Part shown: positions 18,438 through 27,995 of the stretch, one piece after another
Layout of the letters: each line of letters opens with the position of its first letter
Numbering within the stretch: the first letter of the stretch is position 1
Source: Phycisphaerae bacterium
GTDB taxonomy: Bacteria > Planctomycetota > Phycisphaerae > UBA1845 > JAFGLZ01
Length of the DNA: 64,000 nucleotides
Assembly: GCA_016927755.1 (NCBI GenBank)
Contig: JAFGLZ010000151.1
Span: 1 to 64,000, forward strand
Direction of reading: 5' to 3'
The notes under the pieces: generated by a model
The model's database searches: none
Told to the model about the DNA's origin: nothing
The model's input: the letters and a program-made list of their open reading frames with translations, nothing else
Translations under genes and position numbers: made by a program

Positions 18438-20912
18438 CTACCTCACCTCGATCAGGCGGAACTCCATGGGCCGCATCTCGAGCTTCCTGGCGTCAAGCAT
18501 TTTCGCAGTGCGAAGGTCCAGGGCGTCCTCCAGCGTCCAGTCGGATTGGCAGTTGACGCGCGTCACCTTGCGGCGGTGGTTGAGCAGGTAGAACAGTCTT
18601 CGTCTCCCGAGCGTTACGCTTCGGCACTCGATACCCCACTGGCCGGTCCGGACGAGCGGTTGAAGTTGGGCTCGATCCATGGCTCGTCTGACGGCGTCCC
18701 ACACTTGTTGGATGGGGACGCCTGCCGGGCAACGCACCACCTGCCCGCCGTTCTTGCGGAGTGCATCGAGACGGCCACGGGTGTTCTCGCTCAGTCGACT
18801 GCCGAAGGGAATGACCAGGACCTTGTAGTCCTCGAGGCATCCATCGCGAATCCGCTTTTCCGTGGCGATGCCGACGTCCAGGTCCTGAAAGAGGCATGCC
18901 CGGTAGGCGTCACTGGTTTGGGTGCCGCCGTAGTACATGGCTAGAGCGCTACGCTGACGTTGGAAGGCGTGGATTTCCGGGCCGAGCCGGATGAAGTCGA
19001 GGGCCGCGCGCCCCAGTTCCTCGACGCCGTTGGGATGCCAGTACAAGCTCACGTCGTCCACGCGATCGTAGACCCAGCAGGCGGTAGAATCCCGTCCGTG
19101 CAGGGCCAAGCCCCACAGCGCCGCTCGGAAGTAACTTGACGGCATCGGCCACGTTCCCCCGCTGATGTGATACTCGCCGTCCATGATCGGTTGATCCGGT
19201 TGGAGCGAGCGATGGAAGTCGTGTCGCAGGAACGGCCAAGCGAAGTCGGCAGCCAGCCGACCCGTCCAGTCGGGCCAGGAGGGCATCGCGTCCATGCCAT
19301 TGGCGGTGAGGACCTCTCCGACGGCCTCGCGGTCGACGCTCAGCACGTCCGGTGTGTCGATCGTCTTGATATGAACGGGATGTGCCTTGTCATGTCTGTG
19401 AAGCTGGTCGATGTACCACTTCAGAAACTCGGTGACGTTCTCGGTCACCATCTGACTGAGGGCCTGCCATTCATCCGTGTCGGCGTGCCGCTTGCGGTAT
19501 TCCATCCACTGCCGGGCCGGGAAATCCGGGATGAGCCGATACCAGGCTTCGTTGATGAGATCGTAGCTTAGCAGGGCCGGATGTTCCCGGATCTGTGGTA
19601 TCAGCGCCTCGAGATGTGCGGCGATTACCCGGCGGAAGTGGGGATCCGTGATCGTCCACGGCATGAAGTTGTTCGTTTGGCGGCGCCAGCCGGTCGCGTC
19701 CGTGCCGGGCCACTTCTTCCTCGCCCAGTCTGGGAAGTAGTGCGGTGATACAAGAAGGTCGCAAACCATGTTGTGTTGGGCCGCGGAGTCCAGGACCCCA
19801 TGGATACCTCGGGCACCGGCGGGATCGACCTTGCCTTCCTCGGGCAGCATCGACCTAGGCCCGACCTCAATGGCCAGCACGGAGTAGCCGGTGGCCGAAA
19901 GCTGAGGAAAGTACTGCGGCCCGAACCAGCCGCACACGCCCGCCAGGAAGACGGGTCGATCGCCAGCGAAGTAGGATCCCTGGCGGCATCGAAGGTTCTT
20001 CAGGGGGATCTCGGGTACTCGGACCGCTTGTGCCGGGTTCTTGATCATGTCTTCGAGCTCGCGCTGCGTACGCTTGGCGCAGTCGAGCAGGAACTCGGCC
20101 TTGGTTTTGGTTCGTAGAGGCTCCTTTGCCCGATAGATGGCGAGGATTTCTCTGCTGAACCGGTCGAGGACCGTTCGGGACACGGTGGGATACCGAACGT
20201 CGAGCCCCTTGTTGCTTGCCTCGGCCAGGAGGGCGTCGATTTGCCGGAGCATCTTGCCCAGGGGCGCTATCGTCTGATCGAGATCCTGCTTCGTGAAGGT
20301 CGGATTGGTCGGGCCGACTCCCTTTGGGTAGACGACTTCGAGCTTACTGAAGATCAGACGAACGGGAGATTCGTCGATCTCTCCGGCGGACTCGCGGGTC
20401 AGGAAGGCGATCAGGTCGAGGTCATGAATCCGTGCAGATCCCACGCCCATGGGCTTGGTCTTGTCCAGCGGCAATTCGATGTCACACCACTGGCAGGGCT
20501 TGAGATCCTCGACGGGGATCCTACTGGTGGCGCGCGCTCCCTTCTTGTCGCCCAGAACGACCCAGAGGTAGGTCGCGTCGGTCCACACGCGAAATCGCAG
20601 GGCCCTCGGGAGGGGCAGTCCCAATCGGCGACGCTGGACGCCGTGGACCATCTGACCGGCCTTGCTAGGCTCGATCCGGAGATCCAGCATTCCCGTGCCG
20701 GGCTCGAATGCGTTCCAGACGAGGAACTGCACCCGTGTTCGCCCGATTGGCTTCCAGCGGTCGACCACATCGGGATCGATGGGATCGATCTGGTAGACGT
20801 TCATGGCCTCAGCGGTCTGAGAACTTCCGGCGGCCTTGCCGTCTTGCGCCGCCAGACAGACCGGCCAAGCAACCACGGCGAGCACCAGAATCAGGTCGAG
20901 TAAGCGGCTCAC
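18438..20912 (-). CDS. Secreted clan-A glycoside hydrolase-like protein
   Basis: An 824-residue exported protein. The signal peptide runs over the first 22 residues (LLDLILVLAVVAWPVCLAAQ). Residues 40-200 look like a beta-sandwich carbohydrate-binding region. The TIM-barrel part starts near 310. A probable acid/base Glu is E455 in SYDLINEAWY and a probable nucleophile is E580 in IMDGEYHISGG, the spacing expected for clan GH-A. The last ~180 residues resemble the trimerisation and beta domains of GH42-like proteins. GTG 20912 is preferred because GGGAG lies seven bases upstream and the signal peptide begins there; the frame is open to 21173. The exact GH family cannot be fixed by eye. Confidence 0.75.
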   Translation of the reverse strand: MSRLLDLILVLAVVAWPVCLAAQDGKAAGSSQTAEAMNVYQIDPIDPDVVDRWKPIGRTRVQFLVWNAFEPGTGMLDLRIEPSKAGQMVHGVQRRRLGLPLPRALRFRVWTDATYLWVVLGDKKGARATSRIPVEDLKPCQWCDIELPLDKTKPMGVGSARIHDLDLIAFLTRESAGEIDESPVRLIFSKLEVVYPKGVGPTNPTFTKQDLDQTIAPLGKMLRQIDALLAEASNKGLDVRYPTVSRTVLDRFSREILAIYRAKEPLRTKTKAEFLLDCAKRTQRELEDMIKNPAQAVRVPEIPLKNLRCRQGSYFAGDRPVFLAGVCGWFGPQYFPQLSATGYSVLAIEVGPRSMLPEEGKVDPAGARGIHGVLDSAAQHNMVCDLLVSPHYFPDWARKKWPGTDATGWRRQTNNFMPWTITDPHFRRVIAAHLEALIPQIREHPALLSYDLINEAWYRLIPDFPARQWMEYRKRHADTDEWQALSQMVTENVTEFLKWYIDQLHRHDKAHPVHIKTIDTPDVLSVDREAVGEVLTANGMDAMPSWPDWTGRLAADFAWPFLRHDFHRSLQPDQPIMDGEYHISGGTWPMPSSYFRAALWGLALHGRDSTACWVYDRVDDVSLYWHPNGVEELGRAALDFIRLGPEIHAFQRQRSALAMYYGGTQTSDAYRACLFQDLDVGIATEKRIRDGCLEDYKVLVIPFGSRLSENTRGRLDALRKNGGQVVRCPAGVPIQQVWDAVRRAMDRAQLQPLVRTGQWGIECRSVTLGRRRLFYLLNHRRKVTRVNCQSDWTLEDALDLRTAKMLDARKLEMRPMEFRLIEVR

Positions 20913-21337
20913 GATAGGTCTCCCAGTACAATCAACCGAGACGGGCCCAGACAGTTCAGGTTCTATCGCCGACAGGCCAGAGGCACAAGCCGTGTGTGGC
21001 TCCAAGTCCGACTTCTGGCCGGGGCTCCGGCCGGTCTCCGGTCCTGGTAAGAGCCAACGCCTTGGGTCGTCGGCCCATGAAGGGACATGATCGCACAAGC
21101 TAAAGCCAACCTGAAAGATTGACATCGGGTGTCGAATTCCGCGGGGGGCCGCCTGGGGACATCGGGAAACCATCTCAAGATGAGTCGGTTAGATCCGATA
21201 AGATCTCTGGAGGGTTGTCATTTGGACACTTGCTATCGGGCCGTGTCCAGGTGTGAAGGCGGATTGCCGACCCGAGAGCGCTGCTCGAAGGTCACCAAGA
21301 ATGGGGCGTCAGCGGATAGCTGGCGTCAGGACAGGCG
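20913..21337. other. Divergent intergenic region
   Basis: About 425 bases separate the glycoside hydrolase (minus) from the histidine kinase (plus). It must hold promoters for both directions, but I see no clear -35/-10 pair, no RNA gene and no convincing small gene. The minus-strand frame continues open through much of it, but with unbiased composition. Confidence 0.5.
20920..20924 (-). promoter_or_regulatory. Ribosome binding site deciding the glycoside hydrolase start
   Basis: On the minus strand this reads GGGAG, seven bases before GTG 20912. It supports that start over upstream in-frame ATG codons, which would bury the signal peptide behind 87 residues. Confidence 0.6.
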
Positions 21338-22861
21338 ATGGGCTCGGATCAAGACAAGCGACGGGATCAAGCTACGGGCTTGGCTTTGGAAGATGACTGT
21401 CCGCTGGCGGAGGCTCTCCTGGGCCCGACTGAAATCCTTCGGATGGACCTCGACATTGGCGGCACAGTCCTCCATGTGAATTCCTCATGGGAGGCCTGCA
21501 TGGAGTATTCGGCGGAGGAAGTCCGCGGCCGCCCTGTTTGGACACTCCTGGCAGATCCCAATCTCCGATATGACCTCGAGCAGCTCTTTGGCGATCCGCG
21601 ACAACTCGAGACGCCCTTTAAGCAGGAAGGACCGTGGGTGACGAAGTCGGGCGTTGTGCGCCGGCTTCGATGGTGTTTTGCCCTGGCAGATCCGACCCGA
21701 CCCGACACCAGCCCCGTCATTGCCGCCGGCATCGATGCGACGGATATGAAGAGGGTGTTTGCCAAGCTGCAGCAATCTGAACGGCAGTACCAGGCCATTT
21801 TCGAGACGACCGGAACGGCAACCATCATCATCGAAGAGGACACGACTATCGCTCTGGCGAACTCCGAGTTCGAACGGTTGTCGGGATTCAGCAAGACCGA
21901 GCTCGAGGGGCGGATGAGCTGGACCGAACTCATGAGCCCTGAGGACCTGCCCAAGATGCTCGCGTATCATCGTCTCCGGCGGGTAGACCCGGAGGCCGCG
22001 CCGAGGAGGTATGAGTGCAGGCTAGTCAACCGGAAGGGGGAAGCTCGCGACACGTTCCTGACGATTGACATGATCCCGGGCACCAAGCAGAGCGTGGGCT
22101 CGTTCCAGGACATCACGGACTACAAGCGGACGCAGGAGCAGGCCAGGCAGCAACTGGCGCAGTTGGCCCATGTCTCGCGGTTGAGCATGGCCGGAGAGAT
22201 GGCCTCTGGGCTCGCCCACGAGCTGAACCAGCCGCTCTTTGCGATCGTGAATTTCGCCGAGGGCTGCATCGATCACCTCCGATCCGGCTGCGAGCGGACG
22301 GACGAGGTGTTGGCGGCGCTGGACGATATCGCCAAGGAGGCCGAGCGCGCGGGTCAGATCGTGCATCGACTCAGGGATTTCGTATCGAGGCGCGAGCCCC
22401 GCTTCGAGGACAAAGATCTGAACGCCGTGGTCCGCCAGGCGGCGGCATTCTTGGAGGCGGACGCCCGTCATGCCGGCGTCTCTGTCCGTATGGACTTGGC
22501 CGAGGGCCCACTGACGACATGCATGGATGCGGTTCAGATACAGCAGGTGGTCCTGAACCTGCTGAAGAACTCGTTCGAGGCAGTCGCCCACAGCAACTGC
22601 GGGGACCGGCAGTTGGCCGTTCGCACATGGGCGGAGGACGGACAGGTCGAGTTCGCAGTCGTGGATGGCGGGTTGGGGTTGAATGGCGCAGCCTTGGACC
22701 AGGTATTCGAGCCTTTCTTCACGACCAAGCCGGAAGGAATGGGAATGGGGTTGTCCATCAGCCGGACCATTATCGAAGCACACCGAGGACACTTGTGGGC
22801 GCGGCCTAACGCCGAACGCGGAATGACCTTTGGTTTCACACTGCGCCGCGAGAAGGGATGA
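21338..22861 (+). CDS. PAS-domain sensor histidine kinase, FixL-like
   Basis: A 507-residue soluble histidine kinase with no membrane helix. Two PAS domains occupy about residues 30-135 and 145-262 (second ends at GSFQDITDYK, the PAC motif). The HisKA box is GEMASGLAHELNQPL with phospho-acceptor His294; this wording is typical of the FixL/ThiS-like group. The HATPase part follows with N box LLKNSFEA, G1 DGGLGL, and G2 GMGMGLSIS. The partner response regulator starts four bases after the stop. Lack of membrane anchoring points to a cytoplasmic signal such as redox or a small molecule. I cannot show a heme ligand in either PAS domain. Confidence 0.92.
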   Translation: MGSDQDKRRDQATGLALEDDCPLAEALLGPTEILRMDLDIGGTVLHVNSSWEACMEYSAEEVRGRPVWTLLADPNLRYDLEQLFGDPRQLETPFKQEGPWVTKSGVVRRLRWCFALADPTRPDTSPVIAAGIDATDMKRVFAKLQQSERQYQAIFETTGTATIIIEEDTTIALANSEFERLSGFSKTELEGRMSWTELMSPEDLPKMLAYHRLRRVDPEAAPRRYECRLVNRKGEARDTFLTIDMIPGTKQSVGSFQDITDYKRTQEQARQQLAQLAHVSRLSMAGEMASGLAHELNQPLFAIVNFAEGCIDHLRSGCERTDEVLAALDDIAKEAERAGQIVHRLRDFVSRREPRFEDKDLNAVVRQAAAFLEADARHAGVSVRMDLAEGPLTTCMDAVQIQQVVLNLLKNSFEAVAHSNCGDRQLAVRTWAEDGQVEFAVVDGGLGLNGAALDQVFEPFFTTKPEGMGMGLSISRTIIEAHRGHLWARPNAERGMTFGFTLRREKG

Positions 22862-22865
22862 CGTC

Positions 22866-23501
22866 ATGACAGCATTCGATCAGACGGTCTTCATTGTCGA
22901 CGACGACGCCGCCGTACGCCGTTCCCTGGAGTGGCTGATCAGGTCTCAGGGACTCGTTGCCGAGTCGTTTGGCAGCGCGGATGAGTTCCTGGAGATGCAC
23001 AATCCAGCTCAGGGAGGCTGCCTCTTGTTGGATATCCGGATGCCCGGGATGAGCGGCCTGGAGCTTCAGGAGCGGCTACAGCTACTAGAGTGCCCATTGC
23101 CGATCATCATCATCACGGCCCACGGGGAGGTTCCCACCGCCGTTCGAGCGATGAAGGGGGGGGCGGTGGATTTCATCGAGAAGCCCCTCCGTAAGCAGGA
23201 GCTTCTGGAGCGGATCGAGCAAGCACTCCGGATCGACGCCTCGAATCGGATGGGCCGGGCCGAGCAGGACGCCTGTCGGGACCGCTTCTCGCGTCTGACA
23301 TCGCGCGAACGAGACGTCATGAAGCTCGTCGTAAGCGGCAGGCCGAGCAAGTCGATTGCCACTGAGTTAGGAATCAGTCCGAAGACGGTTGCGATCCATC
23401 GTGCTCGAATCATGGAGAAGACGGGCTGCGAATCGATCCCCGAATTGGTCCAGAGCGCAATGCTCGTCGGCGATTGTCCGGGAATGGCACCAAGAGAGTA
23501 G
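22866..23501 (+). CDS. FixJ-type response regulator (receiver plus LuxR HTH)
   Basis: A 211-residue two-domain regulator. The receiver has the acidic pair VDDD at 11-14, phospho-acceptor Asp56 (LLLDIRMPGMSG), and the conserved Lys in IEKPLRK. The C-terminal LuxR/FixJ helix-turn-helix is at about 140-200 (LTSRERDVMKLVVSG, then IATELGISPKTVAIHRARIM). ATG 22866 has AAGGGA upstream; the frame is open to 22830 but overlaps the kinase. It is the cognate partner of the preceding kinase. Targets are unknown; the adjacent chemoreceptor gene is a possible one by position only. Confidence 0.93.
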   Translation: MTAFDQTVFIVDDDAAVRRSLEWLIRSQGLVAESFGSADEFLEMHNPAQGGCLLLDIRMPGMSGLELQERLQLLECPLPIIIITAHGEVPTAVRAMKGGAVDFIEKPLRKQELLERIEQALRIDASNRMGRAEQDACRDRFSRLTSRERDVMKLVVSGRPSKSIATELGISPKTVAIHRARIMEKTGCESIPELVQSAMLVGDCPGMAPRE

Positions 23502-23941
23502 GGGAAAGGGCCCATCATCCCGCCGCCTTGACACACCGATACGTTCCGCGAAGAGCCGGGAGACTCCTTTCCTGATCGTCGGCCTAATCAGGGGGGCAGC
23601 TCGCCGCGCCTTCATCGGGGCGATTGGCTCGTAGGCATGTCTGCCGTTCCCAAGCAGCCCGCAACAATGAATGAACAGCGTGCTTCTCGAAACCCTTTGA
23701 TGCATGGTTCACGGCCTTAGCCGTCGGGGACACGATCCCCAGCCTGAATTCGTGTTCCCCACCGCTGAAGCGGCGACAGAATGCTCTAGGAGAAGATCCC
23801 TATCGTCCCGGTATCGGAAGAAGTCGATTCAGATCAAGTTGCTAGCAACGGTCCGGGTTTTCGCTTCATTGGGACGGCACAACACGGCCGTTGTGGGCGG
23901 AACAGATTCCAGTGCAGAGAGATCGGTAAGGAGAGTTGGGT
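23502..23941 (+). other. Long structured leader before the chemoreceptor
   Basis: No gene is visible in these 440 bases. Two adjacent hairpins stand out. One has arms 23726-23735 and 23750-23760 with one bulge. The other is CCGC-TGAA-GCGG at 23762-23773. An inverted repeat CACAAC-N6-GTTGTG lies near 23878-23895. AAGGAG precedes the chemoreceptor ATG. No known riboswitch class was recognised. Confidence 0.4.
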
Positions 23942-26269
23942 ATGTTCAAGGGCATGAGACTGGGCACGAAGTTGATCTGTGGTTTTGGGGTCGTTGTGGC
24001 CATTATGGGCGGACTGGGCGTGACGTCGTACGTCATGTTCAGTCGGGTGGACGCGAACGTCGGTGAGCTGAGCGGTCACCACCTTCCCGCGGTCAAGCAC
24101 GCGGGGGGCGTGGGGACGGAAGCGCTGAACATGATCGTCGAGGAGAAGAACTACGTTATCTACGAGAAGGATGAATTCGACAAGAAGACGCAGGATAGGT
24201 TGTCCAGCTTGGCAGCGGGTCTGGAGGAGATGAGCCAGGTCGCTCAAGCCTACAAAGACGATACTCTCGCGGAGAGATCAAAGGCGGTGCGTGATGACGC
24301 CGCGCGGTTCGGCCAGTTGTTTGCCCAGGCGGTGGGCACACTCAAGAAGAACAAGGACCTCGCCGGCACGATGAACGCCAAGGGCATCGAGATCGGCGAA
24401 CAGGCCGATTCATACATGGCGGCAAAGAAACAGAAGTATATGGATGCCGCGAGGGCGCTGGCGGCCGTCAACCGGATGAATGCCGCGCAACTGGAGATGC
24501 GGCTCAACATGGTCTCCTACTTTCTCCGTCATGAGAAGAAGAACCTCGATGCGGTCGAGACGATGAACGCTGAGATCATCAAGTGCTGTGACGAACTGAC
24601 GAGCCGGCATCCGACTCAGCAGGAGCAAGAGCGGATTGCCCTGGCGCGAAAGACAGCGGAGGCATATCTGGCGGGCGCTCGGGCATGGGCGGCGGAGTTC
24701 GCGCGAGACGCCAAGAGCCCGGAGCTCGACAAGCTGAATGCACAACTCGTGGAGACGGGGCGGACGCTAACGGCGGTTTCAGCGGAGTATCAGAAGGCCC
24801 AGGAACTCCTGGTCGACAAGGGCGTCCAGGGAATGCTGCTGATGGCTGACATATCTCAGAATGTCCTTCAGGCGCGCCTAGGTGAAAGATCATACATGAT
24901 CGGCAGGGACGACGCACAGTGGAAGGTCCTGTGCGACCGGATGGCTCTGGTGGACAAGGGGCTCTCGGATCTTCGGAAGGTGACGTTGACCTCGGAAGAC
25001 CTGCAGAAGCTCGACCAAGCGGGCAGGAGCGCGGCCGAGTATTTCGCGGCCGGCGAAGGATGGCTCGAAAGCGACAAACAGGTTCGGACCAGCATCTTCC
25101 CGGCACTGAAGGCCGCGGGCGCCGGCGTCATCAAGGCCGCTCAGGCGGCTCAGAGCGATGCCTGGCAGTCGTCGGACGCGAGCAACGCCAGCGTTGTCGG
25201 CATTGTGCAAAGCTCCAAGATCGTGATCCTGCTGGCGATTGGCATTGGCCTGGTGGCCGGCTTCGGGCTTGCCCTGCTGATCACGCGATCGATCACCAAG
25301 CCGATTACTCGAATCATCGCCGGGTTGAACGAAGGGGCCGATCAAGTCACGGACGCGGCCGGGCAGGTCTCCGGCGCGAGCCAGCAGCTCGCGGAGGGGG
25401 CTTCGGAGCAAGCGAGCAGCCTTGAGGAGACGTCGAGCGCCCTGGAAGAGATGGCCGCGATGGCTCGAAAGAACGCCGACAACGCTCAGGAGGCGAACCG
25501 ATTCATGACGGAGGCCAGTCAGGTTATCGGCGAGTCTGACGAGGCGATGCGGGAAGCGTCGAAGGCGATGGTCGACATCTCCGACGCAAGCGATCAAATC
25601 AGCAAGGTGATCAAGGTGATCGAGGAGATCGCATTCCAAACGAACCTGCTTGCCTTGAACGCAGCGGTAGAAGCCGCGCGTGCCGGGGAGCACGGCAAGG
25701 GATTCGCCGTCGTGGCCGACGAGGTCCGGAACCTGGCTCAGCGGTCGGCGGAGGCGGCTCGCGAGACGAGCACGCTGATCGAGCAGACAGTGACGAGGGT
25801 GGCTCGGGGCGTGGAGTTGAACGAGACGACGGGCAAGAGCTTCACGAGGATCGGGGAAGCGTCGACGAAGGTGGCGGATCTGGTGGCGCAGATCACACAG
25901 GCCTCGTCGGAACAGGCCCAGGGCGTGGACCAGGTGAACACGGCGGTGGCTCAGATGGACAAGGTGACCCAAGCCAACGCGGCTGGGGCGGAGGAGTGTG
26001 CCAGCGCTTCGGAAGAGATGTCCGCCCAGGCCGAGAACGTTCGAGCCATGGTGAATGACCTCGTCGCCATGGTTAGCGGCAGAACGACCGAATTCGCCCA
26101 ATCGAGCGGCGCGGCGAGGTCGGGCGTGCCTCTCGTGGCAGCGAGTCACGTTGCCGGGGGATGGCATCCGACACCCAAGAAGGGATCCCGGCCCAGACCA
26201 ACCGGCGAGACGAGGTCCGCCGAACACGCCGGCTGCGCGGATGATGCAGGGGGGCTCGAGGATTTCTGA
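23942..26269 (+). CDS. Methyl-accepting chemotaxis protein, large helical sensor
   Basis: A 775-residue chemoreceptor. Membrane helix 1 is at about residues 10-32 and helix 2 at about 422-445 (IVILLAIGIGLVAGFGLALL). The ~390-residue periplasmic region between them is all-helical with repeated modules (NYVIYEKDEFDKK and later RSYMIGRDDAQWK), resembling HBM-type sensors. A HAMP segment (ITKPITRI) and the signalling hairpin follow; the hairpin tip reads EIAFQTNLLALNAAVEAARA. The tail ends LEDF after a flexible linker, a loose variant of the CheR-docking pentapeptide. ATG 23942 follows AAGGAG. It sits behind the FixLJ-like pair and is closed by a strong terminator. Confidence 0.92.
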   Translation: MFKGMRLGTKLICGFGVVVAIMGGLGVTSYVMFSRVDANVGELSGHHLPAVKHAGGVGTEALNMIVEEKNYVIYEKDEFDKKTQDRLSSLAAGLEEMSQVAQAYKDDTLAERSKAVRDDAARFGQLFAQAVGTLKKNKDLAGTMNAKGIEIGEQADSYMAAKKQKYMDAARALAAVNRMNAAQLEMRLNMVSYFLRHEKKNLDAVETMNAEIIKCCDELTSRHPTQQEQERIALARKTAEAYLAGARAWAAEFARDAKSPELDKLNAQLVETGRTLTAVSAEYQKAQELLVDKGVQGMLLMADISQNVLQARLGERSYMIGRDDAQWKVLCDRMALVDKGLSDLRKVTLTSEDLQKLDQAGRSAAEYFAAGEGWLESDKQVRTSIFPALKAAGAGVIKAAQAAQSDAWQSSDASNASVVGIVQSSKIVILLAIGIGLVAGFGLALLITRSITKPITRIIAGLNEGADQVTDAAGQVSGASQQLAEGASEQASSLEETSSALEEMAAMARKNADNAQEANRFMTEASQVIGESDEAMREASKAMVDISDASDQISKVIKVIEEIAFQTNLLALNAAVEAARAGEHGKGFAVVADEVRNLAQRSAEAARETSTLIEQTVTRVARGVELNETTGKSFTRIGEASTKVADLVAQITQASSEQAQGVDQVNTAVAQMDKVTQANAAGAEECASASEEMSAQAENVRAMVNDLVAMVSGRTTEFAQSSGAARSGVPLVAASHVAGGWHPTPKKGSRPRPTGETRSAEHAGCADDAGGLEDF

Positions 26270-26295
26270 CCTCCCGCGAGGCGAAGGGGCTAACG

Positions 26296-26337
26296 AGGGG
26301 CGCGCCGGCAGCAGAGCAGGCGCGCCCCTTCGCTTTC
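26296..26337 (+). terminator. Intrinsic terminator of the chemoreceptor gene
   Basis: An 11-base-pair GC-rich stem (arms 26296-26306 and 26319-26329, 12-base loop) is followed by a T-rich stretch (TTCGCTTTCTT). An alternative pairing of 26281-26289 with 26325-26333 is also exact, so the 3' arm could pair with either upstream segment. Confidence 0.8.
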
Positions 26338-26608
26338 TTGCCGTGCTCCCGCGGCTGGGGCTGGCCAGTCGAGGGCTTGATGCCTAGCCTGGCAGAGGTC
26401 CCTGGGGGCCAAAGCGTCTCGACGGGGCGCCGCAGGACAATGGGCATATGCGGTCCGGGGTGTTGCCATGTCCGGAAAACCAGCTCAGTCCGGTAATCAC
26501 ATCTAAAGTTCCGAAGCCGTTGTCCGATCTATGGAAGTAGCGAGGTTATCGGTACGTCACAGGCGTGTCCGGTCATTGTTCGCGCGCCGTTGGTCAAGGG
26601 ACTGTTTC

Positions 26609-27934
26609 ATGATCGAGCGATCCGCAGGGAGGCGAGTCGTGCTGAACGGCGACGTTGGGGTCGCCACGCGCAACGTTTGCATCATGCACACGTTGGAGCG
26701 GATCGCGGCGCGGTTCAACGAGGCGGGGGTGCCCTTGATGGTGCTCAAGGGGGGGGCGCTGAATCTCACGCTGTACGAGCGTCCCGACGAGCGTCCCATG
26801 GGCGATCTCGATCTGCTGGTAAGGATCGGGGATCTGGCGCGGGTCGTTGCGTTGCTCGAGGAACTCGGGTGCGTCCCAGGGGAGCCGCTGGTTCGGGAGG
26901 ACTTCTTCCCACGGTTCTACTACGAACGTGACTTCAGCTTGGGCGACATCTGGCCCGTTCGCATCGATCTGCATGCCCGTCCGTTTCGTCCGTTGAGATA
27001 CTCGCGGATTGTGCCTGAGGAAGCCTTTTGGAGTCGGGCCGAGCCGGTGCGGATCGGGCAGGCAACGTTCCTGGCGCCAGCCGCCGAGGAGATGCTGATT
27101 CACCTGGCGGCCCACTCGGCCATTCACGGGAATGGTCGATCCACCTGGCTTCGTGACATCAAGCGCTGGGTCGAGGGCCATGCACGGACGCTTGACTGGC
27201 AGAGGTTCGTTGACACGGTCGAATCCTGGGGATTGACGCTCCCTGTTCGTGTCGGGATCAAGGAGGCCCAGCGAAGATTCGGGAACTTCTGCCCCGATGA
27301 GGTGATCCGCAAGTTGTTCGGTCGTCGCGTGAGTTGGCGAGATCGGCTCGCGCTGGCTCAAGCACCTCGGGATGCCTCGCACCCGGTTGCTCATGTGACA
27401 GTGGATTTCCTGTGCACTCCGGGGTGGCGATTCTCCTTGGAGTATCTCTGGGCCATGGCGGTTCCGGGTCGGGAGCACATGGGCCAGTGGTATCGATGGC
27501 GGCATCGAGGTTGGCTCCCGGCGGCACATGTGCTTCGAATCCTGTGGCCGATCGTCGGACGATTGCCGCAGATCCATGACCGCTTCTCAAAGGTGGACAT
27601 TCGGGACGGGCGGGCCGAGCGAAACGGGGTCTACGCCAGAAAGGACTTCCAGGCGGGAGAGGTGATCGCTCGCTGTCGTGGTCGCGCCGTTTCCATCCCG
27701 ACCGGAGCGCCGGGATGGGAGGAAACGCGGTTCGGGCGAACCCGACGGTACGAAGTCAGAGGCAGGCTGGCGTGTCTGGACCGCTCGGAACGACCCAACG
27801 CGAAACTCGCGGGTCGGGAGCTTGTCGCGCTGAGACCGATTCGAGCTCGGGAAGAGATCACGATTGGCCGCAGTTCAGGGGCGCGGGAGCGCGCGGGATT
27901 GAATGATCCCCTTGCGGCAACGTCCGCGGCCTAG
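26609..27934 (+). CDS. Nucleotidyltransferase with SET-like C-terminal domain
   Basis: A 441-residue protein. The N-terminal ~300 residues are a nucleotidyltransferase of the type found with HprK-related kinases and PqqD-like proteins: VLKGGALNLTLYE then RPMGDLDLLVR, with metal-binding Asp66 and Asp68. Residues 328 to about 420 look like a small SET domain (NGVYARKDFQAGEVI at the start, ERPNAKL and LRPIRAREEITI near the end), although the usual Asn-His-Ser-Cys motif is reduced. ATG 26609 has AAGGGA nine bases upstream; the frame is open to 26531. In lasso-peptide clusters a related enzyme modifies the phosphorylated peptide. Here it heads a cluster with peptide, PqqD-like protein and kinase. 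Confidence 0.8.
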   Translation: MIERSAGRRVVLNGDVGVATRNVCIMHTLERIAARFNEAGVPLMVLKGGALNLTLYERPDERPMGDLDLLVRIGDLARVVALLEELGCVPGEPLVREDFFPRFYYERDFSLGDIWPVRIDLHARPFRPLRYSRIVPEEAFWSRAEPVRIGQATFLAPAAEEMLIHLAAHSAIHGNGRSTWLRDIKRWVEGHARTLDWQRFVDTVESWGLTLPVRVGIKEAQRRFGNFCPDEVIRKLFGRRVSWRDRLALAQAPRDASHPVAHVTVDFLCTPGWRFSLEYLWAMAVPGREHMGQWYRWRHRGWLPAAHVLRILWPIVGRLPQIHDRFSKVDIRDGRAERNGVYARKDFQAGEVIARCRGRAVSIPTGAPGWEETRFGRTRRYEVRGRLACLDRSERPNAKLAGRELVALRPIRAREEITIGRSSGARERAGLNDPLAATSAA

Positions 27935-27982
27935 AACGACGCAATAGACTTGGGGGAGAGTGGTCAGTGGGTGCGTCAGATT

Positions 27983-27987
27983 AGGAG
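27983..27987 (+). promoter_or_regulatory. Ribosome binding site deciding the small peptide start
   Basis: AGGAG is eight bases before TTG 27996. The alternative GTG at 27960 has a GGGGGAG only two or three bases upstream, so TTG 27996 is preferred. Confidence 0.55.
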
Positions 27988-27995
27988 ACGACGCC

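Noticed and set aside
24890..26227. 445-codon minus-strand frame opposite the chemoreceptor
   Set aside because: Antisense of a conserved signalling domain; His/Arg/Leu-rich and without homology.
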